A stretch of DNA of 64,000 nt from Streptomyces sp. NBC_00670 (GTDB taxonomy: Bacteria > Actinomycetota > Actinomycetes > Streptomycetales > Streptomycetaceae). This document shows, piece after piece, positions 37,652 to 48,777 of this stretch; within the stretch, counting starts at the first letter, position 1; each line of letters begins with the position of its first letter. The position numbers and the translations under genes are program-made. Location of the stretch: the NCBI RefSeq assembly GCF_036226765.1, contig NZ_CP109017.1:2557501-2621500 (forward strand), written 5' to 3'. Below the pieces are notes generated by a model that saw only the letters and a list, made by a program, of their open reading frames with translations, did no database searches and was not told the origin of the DNA.

Positions 37652-37712
37652 CCGCACCACGGCCTGCGCTCCCGCGCACGCCCCCGCCCGCGCGCCCACG
37701 CGCTCCGGTCGC

Positions 37713-39059
37713 TCAGCGGCTGCGCGACCACCAGTCGAACTTCACGCAGAGCTTGCCGCCGAGCCAGTACTCCACCCAGTCCCCGAGGTTGATCGGCGAA
37801 CAGCCCGCCGGATGACCCGGGGCCGGGGTCGGCGTCGGAGTCGGCACGGGAGAGGAAGTTGCCGGCGTCGGGGTGACGTGCGGCAGGTGCGAGAGCAGCG
37901 AGCGGTAGACCTCGGACGCCTTGGGGTTGTCGTCGCAACTCCACACGCCGTGCGGGCAGTAGTCGGTGAGCGTGTTGTACGCGGGCTTGTGCTGGGCCAT
38001 CCAGTCCAGCATGCCCCGCATGTATTCCGGATTGTCGCCGTTGCGGAACAGTCCCCATTCCGGATACGACACCGGTTTGTGGTGCGCCTTCGCGAAATCG
38101 ACCTGCGCCTGCAGTCCGTACGGCTCCTTCACCTGTTCCTCGAATGACAGGCCGCGCGGCTGGTCGTACGCGTCCATGCCGAGGATGTCGACGGTGTCGT
38201 CCCCGGGATAGCACTCCGTCCAGGGGACGGCGTCGCGGCCCCGGCTCGGCGCGAAGTCGAACCGGAAATCCTGTCCCGGCACCGCGCGCATGGCCGTCAC
38301 AATTCTGTTCCAGTACTTCTTCCAGTTCTCCGGGTCGGGCCCGCAGCGATGGGTGTATGTAGTGCCGTTCATTTCCCAGCCGAGCACGATCACGGTGTCC
38401 GGCACCTTCGAGTCGACCAGGCGTTCGGCGAGCGCGGTGAAGTGCCGGTCGAACTCGCCGGCCGCGCCACGGCGCAGCAGCGCCCGCACCTCGTCGTCGG
38501 AGACGTGCGCCTCGTTGCGCTCCATCATCGGCACGTTGAGGACGAGCATCCGGTCGGCCTGCTGCCGTCGCCAGTGCGCCCACACGTCGAGGAAGCCCGG
38601 CGGGCCCTCGATGTTGCTCCAGCGGTCGCCGGGCAGGTACGTGTGACCGACGCGGAGTTCGGTGCCGCCGAGCCATTTGCTGAGCTCGGCCATGCGGGCC
38701 ACGCCGCGGGGGCCGTAGTCGAGGTAGGCGCCGAAGGCGGGCCACCGGGCGGCGTCTTCGGTGGCGGCGCCGTCGGTGCCGCCGGGGGTCGGGGCGCCCG
38801 GCGAGGGGGTGACCGCGGGCGGCCGCGGTGCCGGGGCGGCGGCGGGCGCGGGCACGGCGGCAGGTGGCGTGGCGGACGCGGCGGGCCGCGGGGTCGCCAC
38901 GGGGGGCGGTGGGTCGGCGGCGTGGCAGGGCACCGCGGCGAGGGTGACCGACGCGACCACCGCCGCGGCGAGCATCACCGGCCGTCGGGACCCGGGCCGG
39001 AACCGGGACCGTTTCCGCTGTCCCCCCGTGCACGCCCGTCCTTGCCGCTGTGCACCCAT
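37713..39059 (-). CDS. Secreted glycoside hydrolase, GH26-like
   Basis: A 448-residue exported enzyme starting at ATG. A basic N terminus and a hydrophobic segment (PVMLAAAVVASVTLAAVPCHA) form the signal, followed by a Pro/Ala linker. The catalytic domain (about 105-390) has the acid/base Glu in VIVLGWEMNGTTY, a DILGMDAYD strand and the nucleophile Glu in PVSYPEWGLF, as expected for clan GH-A family 26 (beta-mannanase group). A Thr/Pro linker leads to a tail with two Cys (CSPINLGDWVEYWLGGKLC). It is convergent with the polysaccharide operon and may trim or release the polymer. Confidence 0.82.
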   Translation of the reverse strand: MGAQRQGRACTGGQRKRSRFRPGSRRPVMLAAAVVASVTLAAVPCHAADPPPPVATPRPAASATPPAAVPAPAAAPAPRPPAVTPSPGAPTPGGTDGAATEDAARWPAFGAYLDYGPRGVARMAELSKWLGGTELRVGHTYLPGDRWSNIEGPPGFLDVWAHWRRQQADRMLVLNVPMMERNEAHVSDDEVRALLRRGAAGEFDRHFTALAERLVDSKVPDTVIVLGWEMNGTTYTHRCGPDPENWKKYWNRIVTAMRAVPGQDFRFDFAPSRGRDAVPWTECYPGDDTVDILGMDAYDQPRGLSFEEQVKEPYGLQAQVDFAKAHHKPVSYPEWGLFRNGDNPEYMRGMLDWMAQHKPAYNTLTDYCPHGVWSCDDNPKASEVYRSLLSHLPHVTPTPATSSPVPTPTPTPAPGHPAGCSPINLGDWVEYWLGGKLCVKFDWWSRSR

Positions 39060-39389
39060 GCATGCTCCTGTTTCCGCTTCGTCGTTCCTGGTTCTGGCCG
39101 CGCCAATGGCTCTGGCTTTGGACCTGCTTCTGGTGCCGGTTCTGGTTCCGTCCGTGTGCTTCCCGGGCTCCTTCGGTTCCCATTCGGCGGATTTCGCTTA
39201 CTGACACTCAGTCATATGAATACCCGTCGCACCAACATCGGTTCCGGCCTTCGGGTGGCGTTGTCGCTCGCACGGGTGAAACCGGTTCGAAAGAAGCCCG
39301 CGCGACGCGTTGAGAGAACCACCGAGGATTCCACCGAGGAATTCCGCCGTCGCCGCCCTCCTCCCTCCCGAACCCGAAGGAAAGTCATC
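39060..39389. other. 330-base divergent promoter region (GH26-like gene / ATP-grasp gene)
   Basis: No gene. On the plus strand, 39085-39160 is rich in TTCTGG/CTCTGG repeats. A more AT-rich part (39190-39230, around cagtcatatgaatacc) is the likely promoter for the rightward genes. An in-frame ATG at 39216 could extend the ATP-grasp protein by 58 basic residues. Confidence 0.45.
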
Positions 39390-40895
39390 GTGCCGCTGCT
39401 CGACACCCGGGTCCCCGCCGTTCTGCTGCGGATCGACCGGAACCCCTTCCACCACGGGACGCTGGGCGCGGTGCGCTCGCTGGGCCGGGCGGGGGTGGAG
39501 GTGCACCTGGTCGCCGACTGCGCCGCCAGTCCCGTACGCGGCTCACGGTTCGTCCGGCGGCTGCATCCGCCGCCGGCGCCGGGCGCCCGTCCCGACGACA
39601 TCGCCGCCGTACTGGGGCGGGTCGCCGGGCGGGTCGGCAGACCCGCCGTGCTGGTCGCGATGGACGACGCGGGCGCGGTCGCGGTGAGCCGGCTGCGGGA
39701 GCGGCTCACGCCCGGCTTCCTGCTGCCCGCCGGGTCCGGCACGCTCGCCGAACAGGTGGCGGACAAGGCGGAGTTGGCCGAGGTGTGCGCCCGGGTGGGC
39801 GTGCCGCACCCGGTGACGCTCGTCCCGGAGAGCGCGGCGGAGGCCGTCTCCGGCGTGCGGCGGCTGGGGCTGCCGGTGGTGGCGAAGTGGAGCCGGCCCT
39901 GGCTGCTGCCGGGCGGGCGCGGGCTGCGCAGCACGGTGGTGCTGCGTTCGGCGCGGGAGGCCAGGGAGCTGTACGCGCGCTCGGCCGAGGCGGGCAGCCG
40001 GCTGCTGCTCCAGGCGTTCCTGCCGCCGGGGCCCGACCGCGACTGGTTCTTCCACGGCTACGCCGACCGGACCGGGGCGCTGCGCGCGGGCGGGCCCGGC
40101 CGCAAGCACCGTTCCTGGCCGCGCGGTGCGGGGCTGACCGCGGCTGGGGAGTGGGCGGTCAACCCGCGGGTGACGGAGCTGGCGGAGCGGCTGGTCGGGG
40201 AGCTGGGCTACCGCGGCATCCTGGACCTGGACTTCCGCCGGGACGCCGGCACGGGCGGCTACCACCTGCTCGACTTCAACCCGCGTCCCGGGGCCCAGTT
40301 CCGGCTGTTCACGGACGCCACGGGGCTGGACGTCGTCCGCGCGCAGCACCTGGACCTGACGGGCCGTGCGCTCCCGGCGCCGGCGCCCCGCCCCGGGCGG
40401 GCCTTCGTGGTGGAGAACTACGCCCCGCTGACCGCTCTGCGGCGCCCGCCCCAGGGCCGCGAGCTGGCCTGGCACGCGCCGGACGATCCCGGTCCGGGTC
40501 TCGCGATGTGGGCGCTGTGGTCCCGCCATGTGGCGGGCCGGGTCGCGCAGCGCGTCGCGCCCCGCGCACTGGACGCCGCCCGCACCGCCGCGAGGCCCTG
40601 GTGTGCGGCCCGCCGCAGCTCCCGGGGCCCCGCGACCCCCACCGCGCTTCGCCACCCCGGCGACCCGACGGACCCCGCGGACCCGGCGCCCACCGGGCCC
40701 AAGGCCACGCGGGTCGCCCCCGCGGCCCCCGGCACGACGGCTCAGGCGGTCGGGTCCGCCGGTCTCCTGCGAGCGCCGGCCGCGTCCTCGACGTCGGACG
40801 GCGCGCGCACTCGCCCCCTCGGCGCCGCACGGCCGCGGCCCTACCTGCCCTCCCCCGCCTCCCCGACCGACGACGAGAAAGCGAGCAGTTGCTGA
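39390..40895 (+). CDS. ATP-grasp ligase-like protein
   Basis: A 501-residue protein. The GTG at 39390 follows GAAGGA at 8 bases. The N-terminal domain starts PAVLLRIDRNPFHHGTLGAVRSLGRAG. The ATP-grasp core contains DKAELAEVCARVGVPHPVTL, GLPVVAKWSRPW (ATP-binding Lys) and HLLDFNPRPGAQFRLF with the metal-binding D-x-NPR. ATP-grasp enzymes join a carboxylate to an amine or thiol through an acyl phosphate. The last 110 or so residues are Ala/Pro-rich and probably disordered. It overlaps the oxidoreductase start, so the two may tailor the same product. Confidence 0.8.
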   Translation: MPLLDTRVPAVLLRIDRNPFHHGTLGAVRSLGRAGVEVHLVADCAASPVRGSRFVRRLHPPPAPGARPDDIAAVLGRVAGRVGRPAVLVAMDDAGAVAVSRLRERLTPGFLLPAGSGTLAEQVADKAELAEVCARVGVPHPVTLVPESAAEAVSGVRRLGLPVVAKWSRPWLLPGGRGLRSTVVLRSAREARELYARSAEAGSRLLLQAFLPPGPDRDWFFHGYADRTGALRAGGPGRKHRSWPRGAGLTAAGEWAVNPRVTELAERLVGELGYRGILDLDFRRDAGTGGYHLLDFNPRPGAQFRLFTDATGLDVVRAQHLDLTGRALPAPAPRPGRAFVVENYAPLTALRRPPQGRELAWHAPDDPGPGLAMWALWSRHVAGRVAQRVAPRALDAARTAARPWCAARRSSRGPATPTALRHPGDPTDPADPAPTGPKATRVAPAAPGTTAQAVGSAGLLRAPAASSTSDGARTRPLGAARPRPYLPSPASPTDDEKASSC

Positions 40896-42193
40896 TGTAC
40901 GACCTGCTGGTGGTGGGCTCCGGCCCCTACGGCCTGTCCATCGCGGCCCATGCCGCGGCCGCCGGGCTCTCCCTGCGTGTGCAGGGCCGCCCGATGGCCT
41001 CCTGGCGGGACCACATGCCGACCGGGATGTTCCTGAAGTCGGAACCGTGGGCCTCCAACCTCTCCGACCCTGAGGGGCGCTGGCGGCTGGACCGGTACTG
41101 CGCGGGGCAGGGCGTCGAGGCACGGCACGGGGAACCGATCCCGGTCGGCACGTTCGCCTCGTACGGGCTGTGGTTCGCCCGCAACGCGCTGCCCTGCGAG
41201 GTCGACGAGCGTGCGGTGACCCGGCTCCGCGCCCGCCCCGGTGGCTTCGAGGCGGCGCTGGCGGACGGGGAGGTGGTGTACGCGCGTACGGTCGCCCTGG
41301 CCGTGGGCGTACTGCCGTTCGTACGGTTCCCGGAGGCGTTGCACGGCTTCGACCCGGCGCTCGTCACGCACAGCAGCCACCACGCCGAGCTGAGCCGGTT
41401 CCTGGACCGGGACGTCACGGTGGTGGGCGGCGGGCAGGCGGCCCTGGAGACGGCGGCGCTGCTGGCCGAGCAGGGCACCCGGGTCCGGGTGCTGGCCCGC
41501 GCGGACCGGCTGCGCTGGAACGACGTGCCGCCGCCGCTGGAGCGGTCGTGGTGGCGGTCGGCGCGCTCGCCGCACAGCGGCCTCGGCCCCGGCTGGCGCA
41601 ACTGGTTCTACGCGGAGCGGCCGGGACTGTACCGGCGGCTGCCCGGGGGCGTGCGCGCCCGGGTCGCGGCGACCGCGCTGGGTCCGGCCGGGGCGTGGTG
41701 GGTGCGGGAGCGGGTGGAGCGGGCGGTGGAGCTGCGGCTCGACCAGGAGATCGTCAAGGCGAAGGAGGTGGCCGGGGCCGTCCATCTGGACACGGTGACC
41801 CGGTCAGGGGTGCCGGGCGTCCTGCGCACCGAACACGTCATCGCCGCCACGGGGTTCACCGCGGCGGCGGGGCGTCTGGAGCTGCTGGAGGAGGACGTAC
41901 GGTCCCGGCTGGCACCCGGCGCGCTGGAGGCGCCGGCCGTCGGACCACTGTTCGAGTCGGCGGTGCCGGGGCTGTTCCTGGCGGGTCTGATGACGGCGCC
42001 CGCGTTCGGCCCCGCGATGCGGTTCGTCCAGGGCGCGGACTACACCGCACGCACGCTGGTGCGCGGGGTACGGCAGCGTCTGCGCGGGCCGGCCGTCCGG
42101 ACAGCGGTCGCGCACGGCCGGCGTACGGCGACGGTGCCGGCCCCGGCCGCTCCTGCCCGTCCGGTCCCCGAAGCCACGGGCACGGGCGAGTAG
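40895..42193 (+). CDS. FAD/NAD(P)-binding oxidoreductase
   Basis: A 432-residue flavoprotein starting in a TGATG overlap. The FAD motif LVVGSGPYGLSIAAHAA is at the N terminus, the NAD(P) Rossmann motif VVGGGQAALETAALLAEQG at about 175, and an ATG-type motif VIAATGF at about 322. The layout resembles N-hydroxylating and class B flavin monooxygenases such as the lysine/ornithine hydroxylase group. Substrate unknown. The coupling to the ATP-grasp ligase is the best clue. Confidence 0.82.
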   Translation: MYDLLVVGSGPYGLSIAAHAAAAGLSLRVQGRPMASWRDHMPTGMFLKSEPWASNLSDPEGRWRLDRYCAGQGVEARHGEPIPVGTFASYGLWFARNALPCEVDERAVTRLRARPGGFEAALADGEVVYARTVALAVGVLPFVRFPEALHGFDPALVTHSSHHAELSRFLDRDVTVVGGGQAALETAALLAEQGTRVRVLARADRLRWNDVPPPLERSWWRSARSPHSGLGPGWRNWFYAERPGLYRRLPGGVRARVAATALGPAGAWWVRERVERAVELRLDQEIVKAKEVAGAVHLDTVTRSGVPGVLRTEHVIAATGFTAAAGRLELLEEDVRSRLAPGALEAPAVGPLFESAVPGLFLAGLMTAPAFGPAMRFVQGADYTARTLVRGVRQRLRGPAVRTAVAHGRRTATVPAPAAPARPVPEATGTGE

Positions 42194-42581
42194 CCCGCCC
42201 CGGGCTCCACGGACGGCCACCGGGCTTCCGCCCCGTCCGGGGCGGGTGGAGCGGAGGCGCGAAGGCGTGTCCATCGGGCCATGCGCCCGGCCGACGCGGC
42301 CTACGGCGCCTGCGGCCCGGCGGCGGTGGACGCGAAAGCGCCACGGCGCACGCGCCCGGCGGGCAGGGCAAGCACCACGACCGCCCGCGTCCGGTGGACG
42401 CGGGCGGTCGCGCGTCGGCGGCCGTGGGTCGGAGCGTGCGGCGCGGACGTGTCCGACCCCGGATCGCAGCGCCCCGCGCGCACCGCTCGCCCCGCAGGCC
42501 CGGCCCGCCCCGCGGGCACGGCCGGCCCACGGACACCGCTCACCCCGCAGCCGCCGTACCCGCCGGCAGGCGCACGTGCCG
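42194..42581. other. 388-base convergent intergenic region
   Basis: Between the oxidoreductase and the wall-anchored chaplin I see no gene with a ribosome site. It holds a very strong hairpin (separate entry) and C/G-rich low-complexity sequence. Confidence 0.55.
42378..42410. terminator. Bidirectional terminator, perfect 15-bp stem
   Basis: Arms cgaccgcccgcgtcc (42378-42392) and its exact complement (42396-42410) enclose a 3-base loop, between two convergent transcription units. Confidence 0.8.
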
Positions 42582-43118
42582 TCAGTGGTCCGGAGTCGTC
42601 CGGCCCCGGCGGTAGAGGAGCATGCCGCCGGTGAGCATGCCCGCGCTCACCAGGGAGGCGACCAGCAGGCCGCCGCCGCCCGTTTCGGCCAGCATGGGCG
42701 GCTGGGCGTGCGGGCGTTCGGTGTGGGACGCCACGGGAGGCGTGGCCGGGGTGCTGTGTTCCGGGGCCGGCTGCGGGGGTGCCTCGCCGTAGCCGGGGGG
42801 CTCCTCCTGGTGGGCCGGCGGCGTGGCCGGGACGTGCTTCTCCGGCGGCGCGGACGGCTCGTCCGCCTCCGCGTGCCCGTCGTTCGCGCACTGGTTGCCG
42901 AACGCCGGGTTCAGCGCGGCCACCACGTCCACGGAGTTGCCGCACACGTTGACCGGGATGTCCACCGGCGCCTGCACGGCGTTGCCCGAGGCGACGCCGG
43001 GCGAGTTCGCGGACACGCCGTCAGCGGTCGAGTCGGCGAGGGCGGGAGCGGCGCACAGGGACAGAATGCCCGTCGCGGCCGCCGCCGCGACCATTCCCCT
43101 GCTCAGGGTCTGTCGCAA
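42582..43118 (-). CDS. chpA: Wall-anchored chaplin with a single chaplin domain (ChpA-like)
   Basis: A 178-residue protein starting at TTG, giving LRQTLSRGMVAAAAATGILSL. An AGGAAG site lies upstream. The signal peptide ends near PALADST. One chaplin domain (SPGVASGNAVQAPVDIPVNVCGN, LNPAFGNQCAND) is followed by a Pro/Glu/His-rich wall-spanning region and a sorting signal: LAETG, a hydrophobic helix, then YRRGRTTPDH. Long chaplins ChpA-C of S. coelicolor have two chaplin domains; only one is present here. Class E sortases link them to peptidoglycan. The symbol is by order next to a short chaplin and the rodlins. Confidence 0.85.
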   Translation of the reverse strand: MRQTLSRGMVAAAAATGILSLCAAPALADSTADGVSANSPGVASGNAVQAPVDIPVNVCGNSVDVVAALNPAFGNQCANDGHAEADEPSAPPEKHVPATPPAHQEEPPGYGEAPPQPAPEHSTPATPPVASHTERPHAQPPMLAETGGGGLLVASLVSAGMLTGGMLLYRRGRTTPDH

Positions 43119-43225
43119 TTTCAGCTTGTCTTCCTGCTGGTAGAGATGGGAAAAGCCGGCCCCGGAGCTGTACGAGACAGTCCAGGACCGGCCGCAATCA
43201 GCCGTACGGCTGCTGCGCCGTCGAC

Positions 43226-43459
43226 TCAGTCGTTGACGCAGGCGTTGCCGGCCGCGGGGTTCGCCAGGCCGATGACATCGATGGTGTTGCCGCACACGTT
43301 GATCGGAACGTGCACCGGAACCTGGATGACATTGCCGGAGAGAACACCCGGGGAGTTCGCCGCGACACCCGAGGCGCCCGCGTCGGCGACCGCCGGGGCG
43401 GCCATGCCGAGGGCCATGAGGATGCCCGCAACGGCAGCAGCGCTCTTCTTGTGCTTCAC
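43226..43459 (-). CDS. chpD: Short chaplin (ChpD-like)
   Basis: A 77-residue short chaplin. The GTG at 43459 follows AAGGGAAAG and gives VKHKKSAAAVAGILMALGM; upstream residues in frame are not signal-like. The signal peptide ends near APAVADAG. The mature domain contains SPGVLSGNVIQVPVHVPINVCGN and ANPAAGNACVND. It lies 107 bases upstream of the anchored chaplin on the same strand and may be co-transcribed with it, giving anchor and film-former together. Confidence 0.87.
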   Translation of the reverse strand: MKHKKSAAAVAGILMALGMAAPAVADAGASGVAANSPGVLSGNVIQVPVHVPINVCGNTIDVIGLANPAAGNACVND

Positions 43460-43776
43460 GTACTTTCCCTTCTTCGCGGTCATGCCCCCTGTTGCCGGTC
43501 GGAACCGAGCGAGCACGACATGAACGACTCGCAGCACGACCTGCAAGCTGTAAACGAGGAATAGACCCCGGAGGAAACCGCGGAACGTGAGTCGGCCGGT
43601 ATTACGCCCGAATGCCCCACACCTGGTCGGCACGGTACCCCGGAAGGAGCAGCGACGCCTTCGCCGACGCCGGAAGGCAATTCATCGGAAAAGCCTTCCG
43701 TACGACGTCGGCGGTGGCGGCGCCGCGGCTCCTTCCCGTCCGGACGCGCGGGCCACGAAAGCCCGGCGCGGACGGC
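43460..43776. other. 317-base region between chpD and rdlA
   Basis: It contains the chpD promoter and the end of the rdlA transcript. I found no good BldN-like pair here, although AT-rich stretches occur at 43515-43570 and 43600-43612. No coding sequence with a ribosome site is evident. Confidence 0.45.
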
Positions 43777-44226
43777 TCAGCGGTCCTCGTGGCCGCCGTT
43801 CTTCCCGTCGCCGGCGGCGTCGTGCGCCACACCCTCGGTCTCGCCGTTCGCGGACAGGACCGACAGGTCCTCCAGGACGTGCGACAGCGCACCGTCGCGC
43901 TTGGCCTGGGTGGAGTTGTCGGTGCACTGCTGGTCGAGCTCGTCGCCCAGCACGTTGATGTCCTGGACCGGAACCAGGTTGACGATCGGGACGTTCAGGT
44001 CGTCCAGGCCCACACACGGCTTGTTCAGCGTGCCCTCGATGAGGGACAGCTGCGGGCTCATGTCGCCCTTGGTCGCCGAGTTGCCGAACGACGACACGGC
44101 ACCGTTGCCGTTGGCCGAGTTCGGCCCGGAGTCGTCACCGATGGCAAGCGCCTGGGGAGCGGCTGCCGCCGACATACCGATGACGGAAACGGCGGCCGCC
44201 GCGGCGACCATTGCCTTCTTGAGCAC
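43777..44226 (-). CDS. rdlA: Rodlin (RdlA-like) with C-terminal extension
   Basis: A 149-residue secreted rodlin. The GTG at 44226 follows AAAGGA. The signal peptide ends near PQALAIGD. The mature protein has two related halves: [34 protein letters not shown] and [20 protein letters not shown], one Cys in each. Rodlins align chaplin fibres into the paired rodlets of the spore surface. It ends with about 18 extra polar residues ([17 protein letters not shown]) not found in the neighbour. Divergently arranged with the second rodlin. Confidence 0.92.
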   Translation of the reverse strand: MLKKAMVAAAAAVSVIGMSAAAAPQALAIGDDSGPNSANGNGAVSSFGNSATKGDMSPQLSLIEGTLNKPCVGLDDLNVPIVNLVPVQDINVLGDELDQQCTDNSTQAKRDGALSHVLEDLSVLSANGETEGVAHDAAGDGKNGGHEDR

Positions 44227-44269
44227 TTCGCGTTCCTTTCTTCGTAGCGACGCATGTCCTACGGCCTCA

Positions 44270-44297
44270 TCAACCCGGTGCCGGATGATTGGTTGCG
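44270..44297 (-). promoter_or_regulatory. Sigma-BldN-like promoter of rdlA
   Basis: On the minus strand, CGCAAC (44292-44297) and GGTTGA (44270-44275) are separated by 16 bp. Each element matches the BldN consensus in 5 of 6 positions. The start codon lies 44 bases downstream. Confidence 0.6.
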
Positions 44298-44401
44298 GGG
44301 GTTCACCCGGTTGGAGGTGCGTGCTCGGAAGAAATGCCTGGACAACGCGGTTCCGGCGGACGGCGGTCATTTCTTCGGTATAGGCCGACGGGGTGAACGG
44401 G

Positions 44402-44429
44402 AGAAACCACCCTGCTGCCGCGCAGTTGA
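44402..44429 (+). promoter_or_regulatory. Sigma-BldN-like promoter of rdlB
   Basis: AGAAAC (44402-44407) and AGTTGA (44424-44429) are separated by 16 bp, matching 4 of 6 and 5 of 6 consensus positions. The start codon lies 46 bases downstream, nearly the same distance as in rdlA. Confidence 0.5.
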
Positions 44430-44475
44430 CCAGGACGCCCCGGTGAACGGGGTTTTCCGCTGAAAGGACTGACCA

Positions 44476-44877
44476 ATGATCAAGAAGGCTCTTGCCGCCG
44501 CGGCGATCGCCGCCTCCGTCGTGGGCGCCGGCGCCGCCACGGCCCCGCAGGCGATGGCCATCGGTGACGACGGCGGTCCGGCCTCTGTCAACGGCAACAA
44601 CGCCATGCAGATGTACGGCAACTCGGCCACGTACGGGAACATGAGCCCGCAGATGGCGCTGATCCAGGGCTCGTTCAACAAGCCCTGCATCGGTCTGCAG
44701 GACATCAACCTGCCCGTCGTCAACGGCGTCCCGGTGCAGGACATCCCGATCCTGTCGGACGACCTGAGCCAGCAGTGCACCGAGAACTCCACGCAGATCA
44801 AGCGGGACGGCGCGCTCGCGCACCTGCTGGAGGACGTGTCGATCCTGTCGACCAACTCGGAGGAGCACGACGACTGA
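44476..44877 (+). CDS. rdlB: Rodlin (RdlB-like)
   Basis: A 133-residue rodlin of canonical length. The ATG follows AAAGGA. The signal peptide ends near PQAMAIGD. The mature protein shows the same pattern as its partner: [33 protein letters not shown], then [20 protein letters not shown] and LLEDVSIL. It forms rodlets with chaplins on aerial hyphae and spores. The pair arose by duplication. A strong terminator follows. Confidence 0.93.
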   Translation: MIKKALAAAAIAASVVGAGAATAPQAMAIGDDGGPASVNGNNAMQMYGNSATYGNMSPQMALIQGSFNKPCIGLQDINLPVVNGVPVQDIPILSDDLSQQCTENSTQIKRDGALAHLLEDVSILSTNSEEHDD

Positions 44878-44892
44878 GCACGGTCACGGCCG

Positions 44893-44931
44893 CGGAGGCG
44901 GGGCGCCGGACGATCCGGCGCCCCGCCTCCG
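44893..44931. terminator. Bidirectional terminator, perfect 18-bp stem
   Basis: Arms cggaggcggggcgccgga (44893-44910) and 44914-44931 are exact complements around cga, between convergent rdlB and the ABC permease gene. It is the strongest hairpin in the window. Confidence 0.85.
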
Positions 44932-44969
44932 TGTGCGCCCCCGTCCACGCCCCGGCCCCCGCCTCCGTG

Positions 44970-45871
44970 CTACGACACGATGTCCTTCCGCGTGAAGCCC
45001 CGGAACGCCGCCGCGAACAGGACGAGCGCGTAGGCGACCGACACGGCGGTGCCCTGCGCCATCCCGGACCACTCGGGCTCCGGCTGGACGGCGTCGATCC
45101 AGGCGAACTGCCAGTGCGCGGGCAGGAAGTCGCGCCAGTGGCCGAGCGCGGTGACCGCGTCGAGCACATTGCCCACGATCGTCAGGCCCACGGCGCCGCC
45201 GACCGCGCCCAGGGGTGCGTCGGTCTTCGTGGACAGCCAGAACGCGAGCCCGGCGGTGACCAGTTGGGACGCGAAAATGTACGCCACCGCGATGACCAGC
45301 CGCTCGGCCGCCGTGCCGGTGGACAGCGTGCCCCCGGTGGGAATGTGCAACGGCCCCCAGCCGTAGGCGACGGAGCCGACCGCCAGGGCGACCAGCGGCA
45401 GCAGCACCATCGCGGCCAGACTCAGCGTCAGCGCGACGGCGAGCTTGGACCACAGCAGCCGGGCCCGCGGCACGGGCGCCGCCAGCAGATACCGCAGCGA
45501 GGACCAGCTCGCCTCGGCGGCCACCGTGTCCCCGCAGAACAGGGCGACCGGCACCACCAGCAGGAACCCGGCGGAGACGAACAGGTTGACGGCGGCGAAG
45601 TTGGCGCCGGACGCCGTCGCCGTGTCCATCAGGGTGATCCGGTCGCCCTGTGAGCCGGGGTCGCCCACGGCGAAGGCGATCACCAGCACGAACGGCAGCA
45701 GCGCGAGGACCGCGCCCATGACGAGCGTGCGGCGCCGCTTGAGCTGGCGGACCAGCTCGACCCGCAACGGCAGGGTGCGCCCGGCCCGGTACCCGTCGGC
45801 GACCTCGGGGGGCTGCACCGACGGGTGGCCTGCGGACGTGGAGCCGGCGGACGTGGAGCCGGCGAGGCTGC

Positions 45872-45875
<4 letters not shown>
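44970..45875 (-). CDS. ABC-2 type transporter permease
   Basis: A 301-residue membrane protein with six hydrophobic segments: TLVMGAVLALLPFVLVIAFAV first, then FVSAGFLLVVPVALF, LTLSLAAMVLLPLVALAVG, LVIAVAYIFASQLVTAGLAFWL, GAVGLTIVGNVLDAV, and VSVAYALVLFAAAF. The loop DTVAAEASWSSLRYLLAAPVPRARLL is typical of ABC-2 exporters. The N terminus has an AGSTSAGSTSAGH repeat. The ATG overlaps the stop of the fused ATPase gene (ATGA), so the two form one exporter. Confidence 0.88.
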
Positions 45876-48526
<2,651 letters not shown>

Positions 48527-48777
48527 GGCTCAACGGTACGGGCCGTCACCGACAACCGGAGCAGTCCCGGGGGTGGACCCGCCGACCTCCCATGGAGGTA
48601 CGCGGCTCCGCCCGCCTACCACGGACGCGGTACACGGAGGGGACGCACGCGGGGACACGGGCCGGGTGCGGTGGCGTCAGGCCAGGTCGGCCCGGGCTGT
48701 CCGGGGCGCTGTCAGTGGGGGTCGGTAGGCTGCCGCGCACAGAAGAATCACAGAATCACGGCTACGGGTGGGGACTC

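Noticed and set aside
20695..44877. The chaplin/rodlin set as a horizontally acquired island
   Set aside because: Composition matches the surroundings, there are no mobility genes, and the nearest tRNA shows no repeated 3' end. These genes are part of the core Streptomyces developmental set.
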